Below, piece by piece: positions 1-8,169 of a stretch of DNA of 64,000 nucleotides. Source of the DNA: Nonomuraea indica (GTDB lineage Bacteria; Actinomycetota; Actinomycetes; Streptosporangiales; Streptosporangiaceae); NCBI RefSeq assembly GCF_002850745.1, contig NZ_KZ559474.1:217032-281031 (forward strand). The letters are read 5' to 3'. The notes below the pieces were generated by a model. The model worked only from the letters and a program-made list of their open reading frames with translations. It was not told the DNA's origin and ran no database searches. The position numbers and the translations under genes were made by a program. How positions within the stretch are numbered: position 1 is the first letter of the stretch; the number at the start of each line of letters is the position of its first letter.

Positions 1-1
1 C

Positions 2-49
2 CCGGACGTGCAGGCGCAGCTCAAGAAGCTGCAGAGCGCGACGCTATGA
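2..49 (+). CDS. C-terminal end of an unidentified protein (5' part outside window)
   Basis: The frame opening at base 2 reads PDVQAQLKKLQSATL and stops at TGA 47-49. That stop overlaps the ATG of the Nudix gene in an ATGA arrangement, so this is very probably the tail of a gene translationally coupled to it. Only about 15 residues are visible. They are Gln/Lys/Leu-rich and look helical, and no family can be assigned. Confidence 0.5.
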   Translation, partial: PDVQAQLKKLQSATL

Positions 50-438
50 CCGTGGTCGTGGTGGCGGCGGCGATCGTCGCCCAGGGTGACCGGGTCCTCG
101 CCGCGCAGCGGGCCGAGCCGCCGGCGCTGGCGGGCGGCTGGGAGTTCCCCGGAGGCAAGGTGGACCCGGGGGAGAGCGAGCACGAGGCGCTCGTCCGGGA
201 GTGCCGCGAGGAGCTCGGGGTGGAGATCTCCGTGGGCGCCCGGATCGGCGGTGACTTCGCACTGGCCGACGGGTACGTGCTGCGGGTCTGGCTGGCCACG
301 GTGGCGGCCGGCACGCCGGAGGCGAAGGAGCATCTGGCGCTGCGCTGGCTGGGGCCGGAGGAGTACTACGACGTGGCCTGGCTGGGCGCCGACCTGCCGG
401 TCATGGAGGCCGTGGAGAGCGCGCTGCGACAGGGCTAG
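46..438 (+). CDS. Nudix hydrolase (MutT-like NTP pyrophosphohydrolase)
   Basis: This 130-residue protein has a complete Nudix box at residues 37-59: G37, E43, R51-E52, E55-E56, then L-G-V. The box binds the metal and hydrolyses nucleoside diphosphate linkages. Size, single-domain layout and the early sequence (VVVVAAAIVAQGDRVLAAQR) match the MutT/NudG group that removes oxidised or modified (d)NTPs, or related small pyrophosphohydrolases. The exact substrate cannot be read from the sequence. The ATG overlaps the stop of the preceding gene (ATGA), indicating an operon with the truncated upstream gene. A 13-bp dyad begins at the stop codon (437-449, arms AGAGTG and CACTCT), followed by a second small dyad (452-461). 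Confidence 0.9.
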   Translation: MTVVVVAAAIVAQGDRVLAAQRAEPPALAGGWEFPGGKVDPGESEHEALVRECREELGVEISVGARIGGDFALADGYVLRVWLATVAAGTPEAKEHLALRWLGPEEYYDVAWLGADLPVMEAVESALRQG

Positions 439-461
439 AGTGTCACTCTGTGTAACATTAC
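437..461. promoter_or_regulatory. Two adjacent small dyads in the gap before the repeat-rich secreted protein
   Basis: Bases 437-449 form a perfect inverted repeat (AGAGTG, one-base spacer, CACTCT). Bases 452-461 form GTAA-CA-TTAC. They sit 40-65 bases before the GTG start at 501 in a locally AT-richer stretch, so they could be operator elements or a weak terminator for the Nudix gene. No matching regulator was recognised. Confidence 0.25.
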
Positions 462-500
462 GAGTGTCGAGAGTTATTTGTCGCCGCCGGGGGGAAGCGC

Positions 501-2252
501 GTGATCAGACGAGGCTGGGTCGTGGCGGGGACGATGGTGGCGGCGGGGGTGCCCGTCGTGCCCGCGACGGCGTCCGGGGTGGCGCCGGCGCTCGACCGGG
601 TGGACGGTCCTGACGCGCCGGGGGCGTGGGTGCGGGCCGGGGACGAGGTGCGGTTCCGGGTCAGGCTGACGGGGCCGGCGCGTGCCGCCCGCCTCGCCCT
701 GGCCGCCGGGCCGGCGCGGGCGCTGACCTCGGTGGCCTGTGCCCCGGCCGGTGACGGCGCCGAGGGGGAGACGGCGAGCGCGGCGGGGGAGTCTCCGGGG
801 CTCACGTTCCGCTTCGTGGCGCCGGGCGGCGATGGCCGGCTGCCTTCCGCTCTCGTGCAGGACGGGGGCGCCGTTCCCGTGCAGGACGGCGGCGCTGTTT
901 CCGTGCAGGACGGGGGCGCTGTTTCCATGCATGATGGCGTCACCGTTCCCGCGCAGGAGGGCGGTGCCGCGGAGACGTCCGCCGGGGCCGGGGCGGTGCC
1001 GCCCGGGGTCCGCTCCGCCCTGCGCAGGGCGTACGCGGCCGCCGAGTCCGCGAGGCCCGTGCGGGCCGGACGGGCGTCCGCGTGCGCGCTGGGCGACGTC
1101 CGCGCGTGGCGCGAGGTGGACGTACGGCTCGCGGCTCCGTACGGCGCGCGGGAGATCGTGCTCGCGGCCGTGGCACGGATGGGCGGCCAGGAGGACGGCG
1201 GCGTGACGGTGGTCAGCCGGGTGGTCGCCCTGCCTGTCGTCGGCTCGTCCGCCGGGCATCCGGCCGGGGGAACGGTGCCTGCGGGCGACGTGGCGGCTGG
1301 GAGCGGGGTGGCGGGTGACCTGACGGCCGGCGCTGCCGAGGGCGCGCCCGCCTGGAACGCGGACGCGGCGGGCACGATGACCGGCGACACGGCGGGCACG
1401 GACGCGAGCGCGGGCACAGGCGCGGCTACGGGCATGGATGCGGCTACGGGCATGGACGCGGGCGCCGACGCGGGTCTGAGCATGGACGCGGGCGTGAGTA
1501 CGGGCGCGGATGCGGGCACCGATGCGGGTCTGAGCATGGACGCGGGCGTGGACCCGGAGGGTGTGGGCTCCGGTGTGGCCTCGCCGGAGTGGCGGGGGCG
1601 GGCCGAGAAGCACCGTAGTGCCTTCGCGTCGAGCGGCCAGGCCGTCCGCCTGCCTCGCGGGCGTGGAGAGTGGGCCGGGTCGTGGGACGCTGCGACCCCG
1701 GGCGCTGCGACCCTGGACGGTGCTTCGCGGGACGGTGCGACCCGGGACGGCGCGACCCTGGACGGTGCTTCGCGGGACGGTGCGACCCCGGACGGTGCGT
1801 CACGGGATGGTGCGACCCGGAACGGTGTGGCCTGGGGCGGTGGGGAGGTTCGGACCGCCGGGGCGGCGGCGGGCGATGGGGTGCATGGTCGTCAGATGGG
1901 GCATGGGGCGGCTGCCAGGTCGCTTGTGGAAGCTCCACCTCTGGGCGGCGCCGTCGTGCCGTTCCAGCCGTCCGGCCCCGCGGCCGGGCCGAGCTTCCCG
2001 GCCGCCACCCCCGCGCCCCTCGGCCCGCCGCCGCAGACGCCGGTCACCGGGAACGTGGACGGTGGCCTCGGTGCCCCCTTGCCGCGGCAACTGGCCATGT
2101 CTGCCGAGCGCCCGGAACGGTCCACGCCGGCGAACGTCCTGGCAGGGCCGCAGGGCGTCGCGGCGGCGGGGGGAGGCATCGCGGTGCTGCTCGGCGGCCT
2201 CTGGGGCGTTTCTCGGGCGCAGCAAGCCCGAATGCGGAAAAAGGTCCTGTAA
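501..2252 (+). CDS. Secreted, membrane-anchored repeat-rich protein of unknown function
   Basis: The 583-residue product starts at GTG 501 behind GGGGGAAG. It has an N-terminal signal peptide (Arg-Arg then a hydrophobic stretch ending near ATASG). It ends in a hydrophobic segment (about 553-573, GGIAVLLGGLWGV) followed by a basic tail (RMRKKVL), so it is probably exported and held in the membrane by its C-terminus. The body is low complexity. Four 24-bp DNA units at 855-950 encode VQDGGAV-type repeats, Asp/Gly/Met-Ala repeats lie near residues 300-350, and about nine 15-bp units at 1687-1830 encode DGATR/DGASR repeats. No catalytic motif is visible. It lies just before another secreted protein on the same strand. 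Strong period-3 GC bias supports coding, but the central repeats will be poorly conserved. Confidence 0.65.
   Translation: MIRRGWVVAGTMVAAGVPVVPATASGVAPALDRVDGPDAPGAWVRAGDEVRFRVRLTGPARAARLALAAGPARALTSVACAPAGDGAEGETASAAGESPGLTFRFVAPGGDGRLPSALVQDGGAVPVQDGGAVSVQDGGAVSMHDGVTVPAQEGGAAETSAGAGAVPPGVRSALRRAYAAAESARPVRAGRASACALGDVRAWREVDVRLAAPYGAREIVLAAVARMGGQEDGGVTVVSRVVALPVVGSSAGHPAGGTVPAGDVAAGSGVAGDLTAGAAEGAPAWNADAAGTMTGDTAGTDASAGTGAATGMDAATGMDAGADAGLSMDAGVSTGADAGTDAGLSMDAGVDPEGVGSGVASPEWRGRAEKHRSAFASSGQAVRLPRGRGEWAGSWDAATPGAATLDGASRDGATRDGATLDGASRDGATPDGASRDGATRNGVAWGGGEVRTAGAAAGDGVHGRQMGHGAAARSLVEAPPLGGAVVPFQPSGPAAGPSFPAATPAPLGPPPQTPVTGNVDGGLGAPLPRQLAMSAERPERSTPANVLAGPQGVAAAGGGIAVLLGGLWGVSRAQQARMRKKVL
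855..950 (+). repeat. 24-bp coding tandem repeat, 4 units
   Basis: Units begin at 855, 879, 903 and 927 and encode VQDGGAV(P/S) within the secreted protein. The fourth unit is diverged (MHDGVTVP). A second coding array of about 15-bp units (DGATR/DGASR) lies at 1687-1830 in the same gene. Confidence 0.85.
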
Positions 2253-2326
2253 TTCCGTCTTTACTGTTCCTTTTACGCGACTAGTATTTCCTCTGACCAA
2301 GGTCTCGGAACGCGCGGAGGGCACAG

Positions 2327-3862
2327 GTGGCACGCACGCGAGCGACGGCCGTCTCCGCGATGGTGCTGGCCCTCGGCCTGACCGCCATCGGGTCCGCGCC
2401 CTTCGTGGGGCAGAGCGCGAGTGCCACGGTGGTGGCGCTGGACCCGGAGGTCCCGCCGTGCGAGGCGGACGAGGCCTGCGAGCCGACCGAGGTCACCGTC
2501 ACCGTCACGACGACGCCCCCGGAGCCGACCGAAGACCCCGAGACCACGGTCACCCGCACGGTGACCCGGTCGGCCAAGCCCACCAAGACCGCCTCGCCCA
2601 CCCCGACGAAGACGAAGACGAAGGCTCCCACCAGCGCCGCGCCGACCCCGCCGCCGGCGATCCCGAGCCAGAACCTCGACCCGATCCCGTCGCAGAGCGT
2701 CGAGGTGCCGCCCGCCACCCCGCCCGCGGAGGCGTCGCCGGAGGACAGCGTCTCGCTGCCCGCCGTGGCCGGCACGGAGACGCCGCTGACGCAGCCCAGC
2801 GGCAGCACCCCGGCGGAGGACCCCTCGTCGAGCGAGCCGGTGCAGCTCGAGGTGCGCAACGCGTCGCCGGAGTTCGACCAGCAGAGCCTGACCCGGCAGC
2901 TCAGCATCCCCGCGCTCATCCTGGTGCTGCTGGTGCTGTTCGCGGTGCTCATCTTCGAGGGACGGCTGCGCCGGATCGCCCACGCGGCGGCCGTGCGCAA
3001 GGCCGGGCCGCCGGTCGGCGGCCCCGATCCGGGCGGCGTGGGCCACGCGGCCGCCTCCGGCTATCCGGGCGTCGCCGGTCATCCCGCAGCACCTGGTCAT
3101 CCCGGCGCGGCCGGCTATCCCGGCGGGGCCTATGCCGGCTTCCCCGGCCATCCGACGGGCCACGGCTATCCGGCCGGCCCCGGCTACACCGTCGGCTACC
3201 CCACGGCCGGTTACCCCGGCGGTCCGGCGTACGCGCCGATCATCAGCTTCGTGCCCGTCCAGACCTACCCCGGCGGGGAGGTCCAGTACAGCCCCGTCCA
3301 CCAGGAGCCGCCCGCACCGGGCTTCGTGCCCGAGGAGCAGGCCGCGCCGCCCGCCGAGGCGGTCGTCCTGCACCCCGACGACTTCGACTCCTACAGCCAC
3401 GAGCCCGAGCCCGCGGCGCCCGGGCGTCCGGAGGGGCAGCGGGGGTTCTTCGAGCCGCTGGTGCCGCCGGAGACGCCTCCGGCCGACATCCCGGCCGGAG
3501 GTGCGGCCCCGTACGAGGGCTCGCCCGAGCTCCCGGTGAGTGCGGCCTCGGGGGCCGAGACGGGCGACTCCGAGCCCTGGCAGGCGAGCGCCACGACCCA
3601 CGACGCCGACAACCGGACCCGGCCCGAGCCTCTGCCCCCGTTCCCGCTGCCGGCCGCTGAGCAGACGACGGTCGCAGAGCAGAGGACGGCCGCTGAGCAG
3701 GCGACGCTCGTCGAGCATCTGCCGGGCGGCGAGCGGGTGTCCGGCGGCGAGCAGCGGCCCGGCGGCGAGCAGGCGCCGGGCGGCGGCGAGCAGCCCACGG
3801 TGATGCAGCCGCTGCCCGAGCAGGGCAAGGGCAGGCGCGGCTTCTGGCGCCGCGCCCGATGA
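2327..3862 (+). CDS. Secreted/bitopic membrane protein with Thr/Pro-rich stalk, unknown function
   Basis: This 511-residue protein starts at GTG 2327, about five bases after CGGAGGG. Residues 1-33 form a signal peptide ending near SASA. A Thr/Pro/Glu-rich stalk follows (about 55-160, with TVTVTTTPPEPTEDPE-like stretches). A single membrane helix spans about 196-215 (IPALILVLLVLFAVLIFEG), so roughly 160 residues face outside and about 295 inside. The cytoplasmic part starts with Gly/Tyr/Pro-rich repeats (GYPGVAGHP type, about 235-300) and continues with acidic and Ala/Glu/Gln-rich repeats (EQTTVAEQRTAAEQ), ending RRGFWRRAR. No enzyme motif is seen. It follows the other repeat-rich envelope protein by 74 bases, so both may be envelope-associated. 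Confidence 0.65.
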   Translation: MARTRATAVSAMVLALGLTAIGSAPFVGQSASATVVALDPEVPPCEADEACEPTEVTVTVTTTPPEPTEDPETTVTRTVTRSAKPTKTASPTPTKTKTKAPTSAAPTPPPAIPSQNLDPIPSQSVEVPPATPPAEASPEDSVSLPAVAGTETPLTQPSGSTPAEDPSSSEPVQLEVRNASPEFDQQSLTRQLSIPALILVLLVLFAVLIFEGRLRRIAHAAAVRKAGPPVGGPDPGGVGHAAASGYPGVAGHPAAPGHPGAAGYPGGAYAGFPGHPTGHGYPAGPGYTVGYPTAGYPGGPAYAPIISFVPVQTYPGGEVQYSPVHQEPPAPGFVPEEQAAPPAEAVVLHPDDFDSYSHEPEPAAPGRPEGQRGFFEPLVPPETPPADIPAGGAAPYEGSPELPVSAASGAETGDSEPWQASATTHDADNRTRPEPLPPFPLPAAEQTTVAEQRTAAEQATLVEHLPGGERVSGGEQRPGGEQAPGGGEQPTVMQPLPEQGKGRRGFWRRAR

Positions 3863-3885
3863 CGACCACGTGAACCCGACCGCTC

Positions 3886-4047
3886 ACCGGCCCCCTGACA
3901 TGCGACGGCCGCTCACCGGCCCTCTGGCAACCGGCCCCCTGACACGCGACGGCCGCTCACCGGCCCTCTGGCAACCGGCCCCCTGACACGCGACGGCCGC
4001 TCACCGGCCCTTTGACAACCGGCCCCCTGACACGCGACGGCCGGTGA
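3886..4047. repeat. 44-bp tandem repeat, about 3.7 copies, between convergent genes
   Basis: Units start at 3886, 3930, 3974 and 4018 with an exact 44-base period. Each carries ACCGGCCCCCTGACA followed by GCGACGGCCGCTCACC. Copies differ at only a few positions, and the fourth runs into the terminator hairpin. The array has no open frame with start and RBS and lies between the stops of a plus-strand and a minus-strand gene. Confidence 0.9.
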
Positions 4048-4069
4048 ACGCGGGCGCGTTCACCGGCCG
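4038..4069. terminator. Bidirectional intrinsic-type terminator hairpin
   Basis: A perfect 15-bp stem (4038-4052 with 4055-4069, arm CGGCCGGTGAACGCG) has a two-base loop. It lies between the convergent ends of the secreted protein and the sdhB gene and is followed by no clear T tract on either strand, which is common in GC-rich actinomycetes. Confidence 0.8.
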
Positions 4070-4080
4070 GTGGGCGGCGG

Positions 4081-4836
4081 CTAGGACTTCGAGCGACGGA
4101 AGATCTTGTCGCCGAGCCAGACCAGCGGGTCGTACTTGCGGTCCACGACGCGTTCCTTCATCGGGATCAGCGCGTTGTCCGTGATCTTGATGTGTTCGGG
4201 GCAGACCTCGGTGCAGCACTTGGTGATGTTGCAGTAGCCGAGCCCGTGCTCCTGCTGGGCCGAGTCCTGCCGGTCCGCCACGTCGTACGGGTGCATGTCC
4301 AGCTCGGCGATCCGCATGAGGAAACGCGGCCCGGCGAACGCCGGCTTGTTCTCCTCGTGGTCACGGATCACGTGGCAGACGTTGTTGCACATGAAGCACT
4401 CGATGCACTTGCGGAACTCCTGGGACCGCTCGACGTCGACCTGCTGCATGCGGTACTCGCCGGGGCGCACCCCGTCGGGCGGCGTGAACGACGGGATCTC
4501 ACGCGCCTTCTGGTAGTTGAAGGAGACGTCGGTGACCAGGTCCTTGATGACGGGGAAGGTCCGCATCGGGGTGACCGTGATCGTCTCGTCCTCCGCGAAG
4601 GTGGACATCCGGGTCATGCAGCCGAGCCGAGGCTTGCCGTTGATCTCCATGGAGCAGGAGCCGCACTTGCCGGCCTTGCAGTTCCAGCGGACCGCGAGGT
4701 CGGGCGCCTGGGTGGCCTGGAGGCGGTGGATGATGTCGAGGACGACCTCGCCCTCGTTCACCTCGACGGTGAAGTCCTCGAGCCTGCCCTCGCCGCCCTC
4801 GCCACGCCAGACCTTGAACTTTGCCTTGTAACTCAT
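4081..4836 (-). CDS. sdhB: Succinate dehydrogenase iron-sulfur subunit (mycobacterial Sdh1 type)
   Basis: The 251-residue subunit carries electrons from the FAD of SdhA to the membrane quinone site. The plant-type ferredoxin domain has the 2Fe-2S ligands C53, C58, C61 and C73. The C-terminal alpha-helical ferredoxin domain holds C144, C147, C150, C154 and C202, C207/C208, C212 for the 4Fe-4S and the third cluster (CIECFMCNNVC and CCTEVCPEH). It overlaps the end of sdhA by four bases (ATGA), showing translational coupling, and is the last gene of the operon. Sequence style matches the Rv0247c-like subunit rather than the SdhB of the second operon at 15 kb. Confidence 0.96.
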   Translation of the reverse strand: MSYKAKFKVWRGEGGEGRLEDFTVEVNEGEVVLDIIHRLQATQAPDLAVRWNCKAGKCGSCSMEINGKPRLGCMTRMSTFAEDETITVTPMRTFPVIKDLVTDVSFNYQKAREIPSFTPPDGVRPGEYRMQQVDVERSQEFRKCIECFMCNNVCHVIRDHEENKPAFAGPRFLMRIAELDMHPYDVADRQDSAQQEHGLGYCNITKCCTEVCPEHIKITDNALIPMKERVVDRKYDPLVWLGDKIFRRSKS

Positions 4837-6722
4837 GACTTCGCCATCCCGTCGAACGCGGCCATCTCTTCGTCGGTGAGGTACTTGCTCAGCTCGTCGC
4901 GCTCGAAGAGCGTGATCAGGTCACCGCGCATCGACGGCTGCTCCTGCTCCGTGACGGTGACCGACGAGCCGTCGGCGGTGGAGCAGACGAGCAGCTTGCG
5001 GCGCCACTGCGGGTTCATGCCGGGGAAGTCGTCGCGGGTGTGACCGCCACGGCTCTCCTCGCGCAGCAGCGCGGCGCGGGCCACGCACTCCGAGACGAGG
5101 ATCATGTTGCGCAGGTCGAGTGCCAGGTGCCAGCCGGGGTTGTAGATGCGCGACCCGGCCGCGCCGACGAGGCGGACGCGCTCCTTGAGCTTCTCGACGA
5201 CCTCCAGCGCCTCCTGCACCTCCTCGGCCTTGCGGATGATGCCGACCAGCTCGTTCATGGTGCGCTGCAGCTCCTGGTGCACCTCGTACGGGTTCTCGCC
5301 CGAGCGCTCCAGCGGTGCCAGGGCCTCGGCGCGGGCCTCGTCCACGAGCTGGGGCGCCACCTTCGGCCGGGCGGGCAGCGAGTCGACGTAGGCGGCGGCG
5401 CCCGCGCCGGCGCGGCGGCCGAAGACCAGGAGGTCGGACAGGGAGTTGCCGCCGAGGCGGTTGGAGCCGTGCATGCCGCCGGAGACCTCGCCCGCGGCGA
5501 ACAGGCCGGGCACGGCGGCGGCCCCGGTGTCGGCGTCGACCTCGACGCCGCCCATGATGTAGTGGCAGGTCGGGCCCACCTGCATGGGTTCGGCGGTGAT
5601 GTCGACGTCGGCCAGCTCCTTGAACTGGTGGTACATCGACGGCAGCCGCCTCCTGATCTCCTCGGCCGGCAGCCGGGAGGACACGTCGAGGAAGACGCCG
5701 CCCTGCGGTGAGCCGCGCCCGGCCTTCACCTCGGCGTTGATGGCGCGGGCCACCTCGTCACGGGGCAGCAGCTCCGGCGGGCGGCGGTTGTTGGCCTGGT
5801 CGGTGTACCACCGGTCGGCCTCGTCCTCGGTGGTGGCGTACTTGTCCTTGAACACCTCGGGGATGTACTTGAACATGAAGCGCTCGCCGGCGGAGTTGCG
5901 CAGCACGCCGCCGTCGCCGCGGACCGACTCGGTGACGAGGATGCCGCGTACGGACGGCGGCCAGACCATCCCGGTCGGGTGGAACTGGATGAACTCCATG
6001 TTGATCAGGTTGGCCCCGGCGAGCAGCGCCAGGGCGTGCCCGTCACCGGTGTACTCCCACGAGTTGGAGGTCACCACGTACGACTTGCCGATGCCTCCGG
6101 TGGCCAGCACGACGGCCGGGGCGTCGAAGACGACGAGGTTGCCGGTCTCGCGCCAGTAGCCGAACGCGCCGGAGATGCGGTCGCCGTCCTTGAGCAGGCG
6201 GGTCACCGTGCACTCGGCGAAGACCTTGATGTAGGCCTCGTAGTCGCCGTGCTTGTCGTGGTCCTCCTGCTGCAGGGCCACCACGCGCTGCTGCAGGGTG
6301 CGGATCATCTCCAGGCCGGTGCGGTCGCCGACGTGCGCCAGGCGGGGGTACTCGTGCCCGCCGAAGTTGCGCTGGCTGATCTTGCCGTCCTTGGTGCGGT
6401 CGAACAGCGCGCCCCACGCCTCCAGCTCCCAGACCCGGTCGGGGGCCTCCTTGGCGTGCAGCTCGGCCATCCGCCAGTTGTTGAGGAACTTGCCGCCCCG
6501 CATGGTGTCGCGGAAGTGCACCATCCAGTTGTCGTCGGAGTTGACGTTGCCCATCGCGGCGGCGGCGCCGCCCTCGGCCATGACGGTGTGGGCCTTGCCG
6601 AACAGCGACTTGCAGACGATCGCCGTGCGCTTGCCCTGCTGGCGGGCCTCGATCGCGGCCCGCAGGCCCGCGCCGCCCGCTCCGATGACGACGACGTCGT
6701 ATTCGTGACGCTCGATTTCCAC
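4833..6722 (-). CDS. sdhA: Succinate dehydrogenase flavoprotein subunit (mycobacterial Sdh1 type)
   Basis: The 629-residue catalytic subunit oxidises succinate to fumarate. The FAD-binding dinucleotide fold is at residues 8-25 (VVVIGAGGAGLRAA), the flavin-attachment segment is KAHTVMAEGG with His45, and the dicarboxylate-site signature includes IQFHPTGM. The C-terminal domain carries the usual Arg-rich capping region (RDDFPGMNPQWRR). The sequence closely follows the mycobacterial Rv0248c pattern (KSLFGKAHTVMAEGG, GKFLNNWRMAELHAKEAP). It lies ten bases downstream of the membrane subunit and overlaps sdhB. It differs strongly from the second flavoprotein at 13.1 kb, so this is a parallel enzyme, not a recent duplicate. 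Confidence 0.96.
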   Translation of the reverse strand: MEIERHEYDVVVIGAGGAGLRAAIEARQQGKRTAIVCKSLFGKAHTVMAEGGAAAAMGNVNSDDNWMVHFRDTMRGGKFLNNWRMAELHAKEAPDRVWELEAWGALFDRTKDGKISQRNFGGHEYPRLAHVGDRTGLEMIRTLQQRVVALQQEDHDKHGDYEAYIKVFAECTVTRLLKDGDRISGAFGYWRETGNLVVFDAPAVVLATGGIGKSYVVTSNSWEYTGDGHALALLAGANLINMEFIQFHPTGMVWPPSVRGILVTESVRGDGGVLRNSAGERFMFKYIPEVFKDKYATTEDEADRWYTDQANNRRPPELLPRDEVARAINAEVKAGRGSPQGGVFLDVSSRLPAEEIRRRLPSMYHQFKELADVDITAEPMQVGPTCHYIMGGVEVDADTGAAAVPGLFAAGEVSGGMHGSNRLGGNSLSDLLVFGRRAGAGAAAYVDSLPARPKVAPQLVDEARAEALAPLERSGENPYEVHQELQRTMNELVGIIRKAEEVQEALEVVEKLKERVRLVGAAGSRIYNPGWHLALDLRNMILVSECVARAALLREESRGGHTRDDFPGMNPQWRRKLLVCSTADGSSVTVTEQEQPSMRGDLITLFERDELSKYLTDEEMAAFDGMAKS

Positions 6723-6732
6723 TGAAGATTCC

Positions 6733-7524
6733 TTACGCGAACGGGAAGGCGATGACGCCCTTGGCGACCAGGCGGACGTAGAAGTCGGCGCCCATCACCG
6801 AGAACAGCGACGCCCACGCGAACTGCTGGTGCCGGGCGTTGAGCTTCGAGACCAACGTCCAGGCCTTGTAGCGCAGCGGGTGACGCGAGAAGTGGTTGAG
6901 CCGTCCGGCGGTGATGTGCCGGCAGGAGTGGCAGCCCAGCGTGTAGCACCAGATGAGGACGGCGTTGACCAGCAGGATCCAGGAGCCGAGGCCGAGCGGC
7001 GTGTGGACGAGCGCGAGGACCGCGTCGTAGCTGAGGACCGCGCCGATCAGGACGGCGGCGTAGAAGAAGTAGCGGTGGATGTTCTGCGCGATCAGCGGGA
7101 AGCGGGTCTCACCGGTGTACTTCCCGTGGGGCTCCTGCACGGCGCAGGCGGCCGGCGACAGCCAGAACGACCGGTAGTACGCCTTGCGGTAGTAGTAGCA
7201 GGTCAGCCGGAAGCCGCCCGGCAGGCCCAGGATGAGCAGTCCGGGCGGGAGCGCGTACCAGTCGCCGAAGGGCGCGAAGCCGAGGAAGCGCGCGCCCTCG
7301 GGACATGACGTCGCCAGGCAGGGCGACGAGAACGGGGCGATGTACTCCGAGCCCGGCACGTAGTAGCTGGAATCGAAGATCGCCCACACGCCGTAGACGA
7401 GGAAGGAGCTGAGCCCCAGGAAGGTCAGCAGCGGGGACAGCCACCATCGGTCCGTCCGCAACGTGCGCACCCTGATCTGCGCACGTTGCCTCCTGGCGGG
7501 TGTGTCGGGCGTCGTCTGGGTCAT
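6733..7524 (-). CDS. sdhC: Sdh1-type membrane anchor with Cys/His cluster (putative Rieske-type subunit)
   Basis: This 263-residue polytopic protein begins the operon. I prefer the ATG at 7524, six bases after GGAGAGG, over the upstream GTG at 7539, which has no properly spaced RBS. About five hydrophobic helices are visible. Residues 193-203 read CYTLGCHSCRH, giving Cys193, Cys198, His199, Cys201 and His203. Further cysteines occur at 69, 74, 109 and 127. Mycobacterial Sdh1 has been shown structurally to hold a membrane-embedded Rieske-type 2Fe-2S cluster instead of heme. The motif here fits that subunit class, but the exact ligands are inferred. It lies directly before sdhA and sdhB with short spacing. 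Confidence 0.88.
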   Translation of the reverse strand: MTQTTPDTPARRQRAQIRVRTLRTDRWWLSPLLTFLGLSSFLVYGVWAIFDSSYYVPGSEYIAPFSSPCLATSCPEGARFLGFAPFGDWYALPPGLLILGLPGGFRLTCYYYRKAYYRSFWLSPAACAVQEPHGKYTGETRFPLIAQNIHRYFFYAAVLIGAVLSYDAVLALVHTPLGLGSWILLVNAVLIWCYTLGCHSCRHITAGRLNHFSRHPLRYKAWTLVSKLNARHQQFAWASLFSVMGADFYVRLVAKGVIAFPFA

Positions 7525-7660
7525 CGGGGACCTCTCCACCTCCCGCGGACCCTGCTCGCCTCGGGTCCGGGATATCTCGCTCGGTGCGCGTGCCGTGGGC
7601 CGTCATCTCCGCTCGGGCGCGCATTGGTGGGGGATACGTTACGACGCTCGCGCGGGCATT

Positions 7661-7676
7661 TGTGAGCAGGGTCACT
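7661..7676. promoter_or_regulatory. CRP/GlxR-like site 1 upstream of the sdh1 operon
   Basis: TGTGA, six bases, then TCACT matches nine of ten positions of the cAMP-receptor-protein family consensus (TGTGA-N6-TCACA). It is about 140 bases upstream of the sdhC start and 35 bases from a second such site. cAMP-dependent GlxR is known to control the sdhCAB operon of Corynebacterium glutamicum. Confidence 0.6.
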
Positions 7677-7695
7677 CACTTTTTGGATGACCCGC

Positions 7696-7711
7696 TGTGA
7701 TTCCTGTCACG
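7696..7711. promoter_or_regulatory. CRP/GlxR-like site 2 upstream of the sdh1 operon
   Basis: TGTGA, six bases, then TCACG is a second near-consensus CRP-family site, starting nine bases after the response regulator stop at 7720 in the direction of transcription. Its centre is 35 bases from that of site 1. Having two sites in the only sizeable gap of this minus-strand block argues against chance. Confidence 0.6.
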
Positions 7712-7719
7712 TCGGCCCG

Positions 7720-8169
7720 TCAGAGCCGGTTCCCCTGGTTCGGCAACTTAACCACTGAGACGAAAAAATCATCAATCTGCCGGACAACTCGGATAAAAGC
7801 CTCGAAATCCACCGGCTTGGCGACATAGGCGTTGGCGTGCAGGCGATAACCCTGGAGGATGTCCTCCTCGGCCTCCGACGTCGTGAGGATCACCACCGGG
7901 ATGGTGCGCAGGTCGGGATCGTCCTTCACCTCCCGCAGCACCTCCATGCCGTCCATCCGCGGCAGGTTGAGGTCGAGCAGGATCAGATCGGGCCGCGGCG
8001 CGTCCTTGTACGCCTCCTGGCGGAGCAGGAACGCCATCGCCTGCTCACCGTCGTTCACCACGTGCAGGCGGTTGCGCAGCTTGTTCAGCTCGAACGCCTC
8101 GCGCGTCAGCAGGATGTCACCCTGGTCGTCCTCGACCAGGAGCACCTCGATGGGACGCCATCCGATCAT
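7720..8169 (-). CDS. Single-domain response regulator (CheY/Rcp1-like)
   Basis: The 149-residue protein is a lone receiver domain without a DNA-binding output. The acidic pocket is at D14/D15, the phospho-acceptor is D66 (LILLDLNLP), the switch threonines are T96/T97 and the conserved lysine is K118 (AKPVD). It probably takes phosphate from the histidine kinase encoded just upstream, whose stop codon overlaps this start (ATGA, 8166-8169), and passes the signal by protein-protein contact. Similar stand-alone regulators accompany phytochrome-like kinases. It is the last gene of a three-gene signalling operon and lies directly upstream of the sdh1 promoter region. Confidence 0.92.
   Translation of the reverse strand: MIGWRPIEVLLVEDDQGDILLTREAFELNKLRNRLHVVNDGEQAMAFLLRQEAYKDAPRPDLILLDLNLPRMDGMEVLREVKDDPDLRTIPVVILTTSEAEEDILQGYRLHANAYVAKPVDFEAFIRVVRQIDDFFVSVVKLPNQGNRL

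Noticed and set aside
3886..4047. CRISPR array
   Set aside because: Repeats are directly tandem with no variable spacers and no cas genes are present.
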